Part shown: positions 5,502-8,302 of the stretch, piece after piece
Numbering within the stretch: position 1 is the first letter of the stretch
Layout of the letters: the number at the start of each line of letters is the position of its first letter
Assembly: GCA_009774615.1 (NCBI GenBank)
Contig: VSOC01000002.1
Coordinates: forward strand, 1-8,302
DNA: 8,302 bases
Direction of reading: 5' to 3'
DNA from: Lachnospiraceae bacterium
GTDB taxonomy: Bacteria; Bacillota; Clostridia; Lachnospirales; Lachnospiraceae
Translations under genes and position numbers: made by a program
The notes under the pieces: model-generated
The model's input: the letters and a program-made list of their open reading frames with translations, nothing else
Database searches by the model: none
What the model was told of the DNA's origin: nothing

Positions 5502-7689
5502 ACTTCTTCGGGAAGATGCAAAGCGGAAACTCTGGGCGGCAGCTCTTCTTGGACTGGCCTTTTTCTTCATCCTTCCCGTACCGCTGGCAATGGTGCTTCC
5601 CTCCTATCAAGTTACCGAATATGTTACCCTGGAACAGATTATTCTTCGCCGGACGAATAATGTGCGGATGATGCTCGGCTTTAATGGGGGCTATCCGATG
5701 GTGGCTGTGCTGATGTTTTTTGCTGCGGTAGTGATGGGGATTGCTACATTTTCCTATCTGCACAACAAAAAACAGATTGACTTTTACCACAGTCTGCCGG
5801 TAAAGCGCAGTCTTTGGTTTCTGGTTAATCTTTCCACCGGAGTTTTCCTTCCGGCGGCGATTTACCTTGTGGCAATCGTTCTTTCCCTGATTGTGGGCGC
5901 GGTAAACGGCGTGCTTCCCGGACTGGTTCTGAAAACGGCGGCTTCCAGCTTTTTGCTGAACATGCTTTACTATACACTGACCTATATCACCGTGGTTCTT
6001 GCCATGATGCTGACAGGGACGAAGATTGCAGCTATTTTGGGAAGTGCAGTGTTTTTCTGCTTTTTCCCGGCAGTGAGTGCTCTTAGCCGGACCTATTATC
6101 AAGCATTTTTCCAGACCTATTATTCGGGGACGCCGGATATCCTTTCCCGGACATTGCTAAAGCTTTCACCGATTGCAGCGATTGCCATGGCGATGGAAGA
6201 TCTTAATCCGGTGCGGATTATCTCGGTGACAGCAGCCATTTTGCTTTTAGGAATATTTGCGTTTTTCCTTTACAAAAAGCGCCCTTCGGAGGCGGCAGGA
6301 AAAACCATGGCGTTTAATACGTCCAAAGTGATTATCAAGGTGCCGCTGGTGCTGGCGTTTGGAACAGCCGGGGCAATGTTCTTTTATTCGATTGCATCAA
6401 GCCTTGGATGGACGATTTTTGGAAATATTGTGGGTGTCGTTCTTTCGCACTGTATTATTGAAGTGATTTACTGGGGTGATTTTAAAAAGCTGTTTTCTCA
6501 TGAAAAGACCCTGGCGGTGTGTTTGGCGGTATCTCTGGCTGTGCTTTTGAGTTTTTATTTTGACCTGTTTAAGTTTGACGCCTATGTACCTGAGGAAAGC
6601 CAGATTGCTTATGCTTCCGTTGATTTTAATAAGGACAGCTGGGTGTATTCCAGGAATTTTGACCCGGAGATGGGGGCTGACTCCATCCTGTATCAGGCCC
6701 GGCTGGAAGACTCTGCGGATGTACTGGCTCTGGTTAATGAAGCCCTCCGGCAGATGGAAGTTGAAGCGCGGGAAGGCGATACGGGAAGGAAGCGATTGGA
6801 GGGAGAGTATCGGCACCGATTCAGGATGGATGTGTGCTATACGCTGAAGAATCATCGAAAGGTGTATCGTTCTTATGTGCTGTATATGGACCCGGTGATG
6901 GAAACTGCGGATAGGATTTATACGGATGCAGCCTATAAACAGGCGCTGTATCCGGGGCTCTGCTTAGATGAATCCGCGGCGGGAAATATCGTTTACCGGG
7001 GATGGAATGATAATATTCAGCATTTAGACGGTAGCCAGCAGCAGTGGGAAGCCGTGCTGAAGGCGTACCAGGAAGAGATGGCGGCGATGAGTTTTTCGCG
7101 GCGGATCAGGGAAAACCCGTTTGGTGAACTGCTGTTAATCTCGAGTGAAAATATTCAAACGATAGAGAACGGGCGTGAAACGGATGATATCGAACCGGTT
7201 CATTACCAGTGGGGATGGTATGAAGGATATTATTATCCGGTTTATCCGTCCTTTGCAAAAACCATCCAGGCGTTAGAGGACTGCGGCGTGGAAATGAAGG
7301 AATTGGTTAGTGAAGAGGATGTAGAAGATATCACGATTTCCGGTTATGGGCCGTTTGACGAGGAAGATGAGGAAGATGGGGAAGGTGATTTTGCTGCGGC
7401 AGAGTGGACAAAACCTGTCTATGAAGATGATGATGACTTATTATGTCAGAAAACCTATGACCAAATCGAGGATATTGAAAAGATTCTTTCGGCATGTGTT
7501 ATCGATGAAAAGGGATGGCGCAATGGTATGACCGGAATTGATGGACAGTATACTCTTGTGATTAGAGTTAAAGGAAAAGGAAGGAATCAGGTCAGCGGAA
7601 ACTTTAGAATCAAAGAAGTACCGGAGTTTGTGGTCAGGGACTTTGTGTCTTTGGACAAAGAACTGAGAGAAAAATACCGAGCAGAGTAG
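5476..7689 (+). CDS. ABC-2 type transporter permease with large extracytoplasmic C-terminal domain
   Basis: The 737-residue membrane protein is partner of the preceding ATPase. I choose ATG 5476 over the GTG at 5455 because GGAGG (5462-5466) lies nine bases before it. About nine membrane segments are visible, near 19-41, 73-95, 114-141, 157-180, 183-203, 247-266, 285-306, 312-333 and 345-365. A cytoplasmic loop carries HSLPVKR (105-111), typical of this exporter class. Residues 366-737 are hydrophilic and, with nine helices and a cytoplasmic N-terminus, would lie outside the cell. The domain has an acidic stretch (628-653, DEEDEED and EDDDD). It may correspond to the DUF6449 family found on similar permeases; this is from memory, not a search. 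Bacterial exporters with a large outer domain often sense or bind envelope-acting molecules, but no substrate can be assigned. It overlaps the ATPase gene by 26 bases, so translation is coupled. Confidence 0.9.
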   Translation: MTSKHLYFKLLREDAKRKLWAAALLGLAFFFILPVPLAMVLPSYQVTEYVTLEQIILRRTNNVRMMLGFNGGYPMVAVLMFFAAVVMGIATFSYLHNKKQIDFYHSLPVKRSLWFLVNLSTGVFLPAAIYLVAIVLSLIVGAVNGVLPGLVLKTAASSFLLNMLYYTLTYITVVLAMMLTGTKIAAILGSAVFFCFFPAVSALSRTYYQAFFQTYYSGTPDILSRTLLKLSPIAAIAMAMEDLNPVRIISVTAAILLLGIFAFFLYKKRPSEAAGKTMAFNTSKVIIKVPLVLAFGTAGAMFFYSIASSLGWTIFGNIVGVVLSHCIIEVIYWGDFKKLFSHEKTLAVCLAVSLAVLLSFYFDLFKFDAYVPEESQIAYASVDFNKDSWVYSRNFDPEMGADSILYQARLEDSADVLALVNEALRQMEVEAREGDTGRKRLEGEYRHRFRMDVCYTLKNHRKVYRSYVLYMDPVMETADRIYTDAAYKQALYPGLCLDESAAGNIVYRGWNDNIQHLDGSQQQWEAVLKAYQEEMAAMSFSRRIRENPFGELLLISSENIQTIENGRETDDIEPVHYQWGWYEGYYYPVYPSFAKTIQALEDCGVEMKELVSEEDVEDITISGYGPFDEEDEEDGEGDFAAAEWTKPVYEDDDDLLCQKTYDQIEDIEKILSACVIDEKGWRNGMTGIDGQYTLVIRVKGKGRNQVSGNFRIKEVPEFVVRDFVSLDKELREKYRAE

Positions 7690-7699
7690 AAATAGATGG

Positions 7700-7723
7700 T
7701 TACTGTGAACGTGTGAACAGTAA
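7700..7723 (+). promoter_or_regulatory. Inverted repeat after the permease gene
   Basis: TTACTGT (7700-7706) and ACAGTAA (7717-7723) are perfect 7-bp inverted arms around ten bases. Inside is a direct repeat, GTGAAC at 7705-7710 and 7713-7718. No U-tract follows, so it is not an intrinsic terminator. It starts ten bases after the permease stop and could be an operator, an mRNA hairpin protecting the upstream message, or a processing site. The ACTGT/ACAGT arms echo those at 3992-4014. Confidence 0.45.
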
Positions 7724-7749
7724 AAGCAGATGTATTGTTCGCGGTTTCG

Positions 7750-7779
7750 ATGACAGGAGGAGCAAAAGCTGGTAAATGA
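7750..7779 (+). other. Possible nine-codon upstream peptide overlapping the next start
   Basis: ATG at 7750 opens a nine-codon frame (MTGGAKAGK) whose TGA overlaps the downstream ATG as ATGA (7776-7779). It contains the AGGAGGAG motif (7755-7762) that otherwise serves the next gene at an unusually long distance of 13 bases. Termination and reinitiation could therefore help start the next gene. No ribosome binding site precedes this frame, so it may not be translated. Confidence 0.2.
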
Positions 7780-8141
7780 TAATTTATCTGTCAATTTTGG
7801 TGTTTTCCATAATTTATCTTGGAAAAGTAATCTATAAAAATTATCAAAAAGGGCTGCCTTTTGAATATGGCCAAAATAAAACCGTTTACATTATGATGAT
7901 ATTGTGCTTAGTAATAGGGCAGTTTTTGATTACATCGGTTATAAAACGAATAATAATATTTTTAGTGTTTTTATCATTGCTTTTATTGTTCTATACGATT
8001 ATCGGTTATCATAATCGGGTGAAGCATTCAGGAGAACTGTTTCTTTTCTTTCAAAAAGAAATCAGAAAAGAGAAAATATGTATATGTGTAGGTATAGGAG
8101 TATTATTCGTTGCCTTACTTATTGTCTATTTTATAGATTAG
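7776..8141 (+). CDS. Small integral membrane protein, unknown function
   Basis: The 121-residue protein has four predicted membrane helices at about 2-20, 37-56, 59-78 and 101-120, and short charged loops (KNYQKG 21-26, HNRVKHSGE 79-87, KEIRKEK 94-100). I recognise no family and no catalytic motif. The ATG is preceded directly by an in-frame stop, so no longer start is possible. The AGGAGGAG motif is 13 bases upstream, farther than usual. It is 86 bases after the permease and before a shared-looking terminator, so it probably belongs to the same transcript. Two 60-base rows (7801-7860, 7921-7980) have 16 and 13 G/C, against 36 in a permease row (5881-5940), a sharp compositional shift that suggests separate origin. 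It could be an accessory subunit, an immunity-like protein, or unrelated cargo. Confidence 0.8.
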   Translation: MIIYLSILVFSIIYLGKVIYKNYQKGLPFEYGQNKTVYIMMILCLVIGQFLITSVIKRIIIFLVFLSLLLLFYTIIGYHNRVKHSGELFLFFQKEIRKEKICICVGIGVLFVALLIVYFID

Positions 8142-8178
8142 TTTCCGAATGCAGTTTTGATTCAATAGAATACATTAA

Positions 8179-8221
8179 AAATCTTAGGAAACCAGATGTT
8201 GACATCTGGTTTCTTTTTTGA
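8179..8221 (+). repeat. Terminator-type repeat, copy B
   Basis: Counterpart of 3941-3983, identical at 39 of 43 positions. Similarity continues weakly leftward: AGAATA occurs at 8167-8172 and at 3931-3936, each followed by A-rich bases. To the right, similarity fades after TTTTTTGA. The two copies are 4238 bases apart in direct orientation and frame the entire gntR-ABC-permease-membrane protein block. Confidence 0.8.
8188..8219 (+). terminator. Intrinsic terminator of the transporter operon
   Basis: GAAACCAGATG (8188-8198) pairs with CATCTGGTTTC (8203-8213) around a four-base loop (TTGA), with T6 at 8214-8219. It lies 46 bases after the stop of the small membrane protein. No other terminator occurs between gntR and this point, so 4202-8141 can be one transcription unit. 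Confidence 0.92.
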
Positions 8222-8275
8222 CTTGGTATATTGAAGAATAGTTAAGTTTTTAGTAAGGATTTCTGGCAGGAAATA

Positions 8276-8284
8276 TGGTAAACT
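8276..8284 (+). promoter_or_regulatory. Weak promoter candidate for a gene beyond the window
   Basis: TGGTAAACT (8276-8284) fits an extended -10 (TGn plus TAAACT, four of six). No clear -35 lies 16-18 bases upstream. It is about 57 bases after the terminator and would drive a gene starting right of the window. Support is thin. Confidence 0.25.
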
Positions 8285-8302
8285 ATGGATAAGAATCAAA
8301 AA

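Noticed and set aside
5491..6102. 203-codon reverse-strand open frame inside the permease gene
   Set aside because: Its composition (many His, Lys, Gln, Asn) is the expected complement of hydrophobic codons on the other strand. It has no start signals.
8199..8232. Second promoter formed by TTGACA in the loop of the second terminator
   Set aside because: At 17-base spacing the -10 position reads CTTGGT, which is poor. The nearest TATATT (8227-8232) would need a 22-base spacer.

Overview
The window looks like a chromosomal segment of a strictly anaerobic, low-to-moderate GC Firmicute, most likely class Clostridia and probably Lachnospiraceae-like. The grounds are a full-length single-chain pyruvate:ferredoxin oxidoreductase, strong AGGAGG-type ribosome binding sites, consensus sigma-A promoters, compact U-tailed terminators, and a GntR(YtrA-type)/ABC/large-permease cassette of a kind common in that group. 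The species cannot be read from the sequence. All convincing genes are on the + strand.

Region 1 (1-350) is non-coding. Its first ~180 bases hold nothing I recognise. It then carries a two-copy 11-bp repeat, an extended -10 sigma-A promoter, a Rex-like redox-operator candidate over the -10, and a perfect 6-bp inverted repeat plus three CTATAC repeats in the 5' leader. Region 2 (351-3890) is nifJ, encoding a 1179-residue PFOR with every catalytic and cluster-binding residue I can check. It ends at a strong terminator (3948-3981).

Region 3 (3982-4201) is the leader of the next operon. A TTGACA -35 hexamer lies in the loop of the nifJ terminator, at ideal spacing from an extended -10, so terminator and promoter appear physically merged. 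Two small inverted repeats and a three-copy 18-bp tandem repeat follow. Region 4 (4202-7689) is a tightly overlapping operon: a YtrA-type GntR repressor, an ABC ATPase, and a 737-residue permease with about nine membrane segments and a large extracytoplasmic C-terminal domain. The likely logic is a ligand-responsive repressor controlling an ABC-2 type exporter; the substrate is unknown, and cell-envelope stress or antibiotic defence is only an analogy to B. subtilis ytr.

Region 5 (7690-8302) holds an inverted repeat, a possible nine-codon upstream peptide overlapping the next start, and a very AT-rich orphan four-helix membrane protein (7776-8141). A second terminator follows that is nearly identical in sequence to the nifJ terminator, with a compensatory base-pair change in its stem. 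The two copies frame the whole transporter cassette. The window ends with a possible promoter for a gene outside it.

No CRISPR array, tRNA, rRNA, insertion sequence or phage gene is visible. I see no clear candidate for a wholly new system. The most unusual things are the duplicated terminator framing the cassette, the embedded -35 hexamer, the tandem repeat before gntR and the AT-rich membrane protein at the operon's end.
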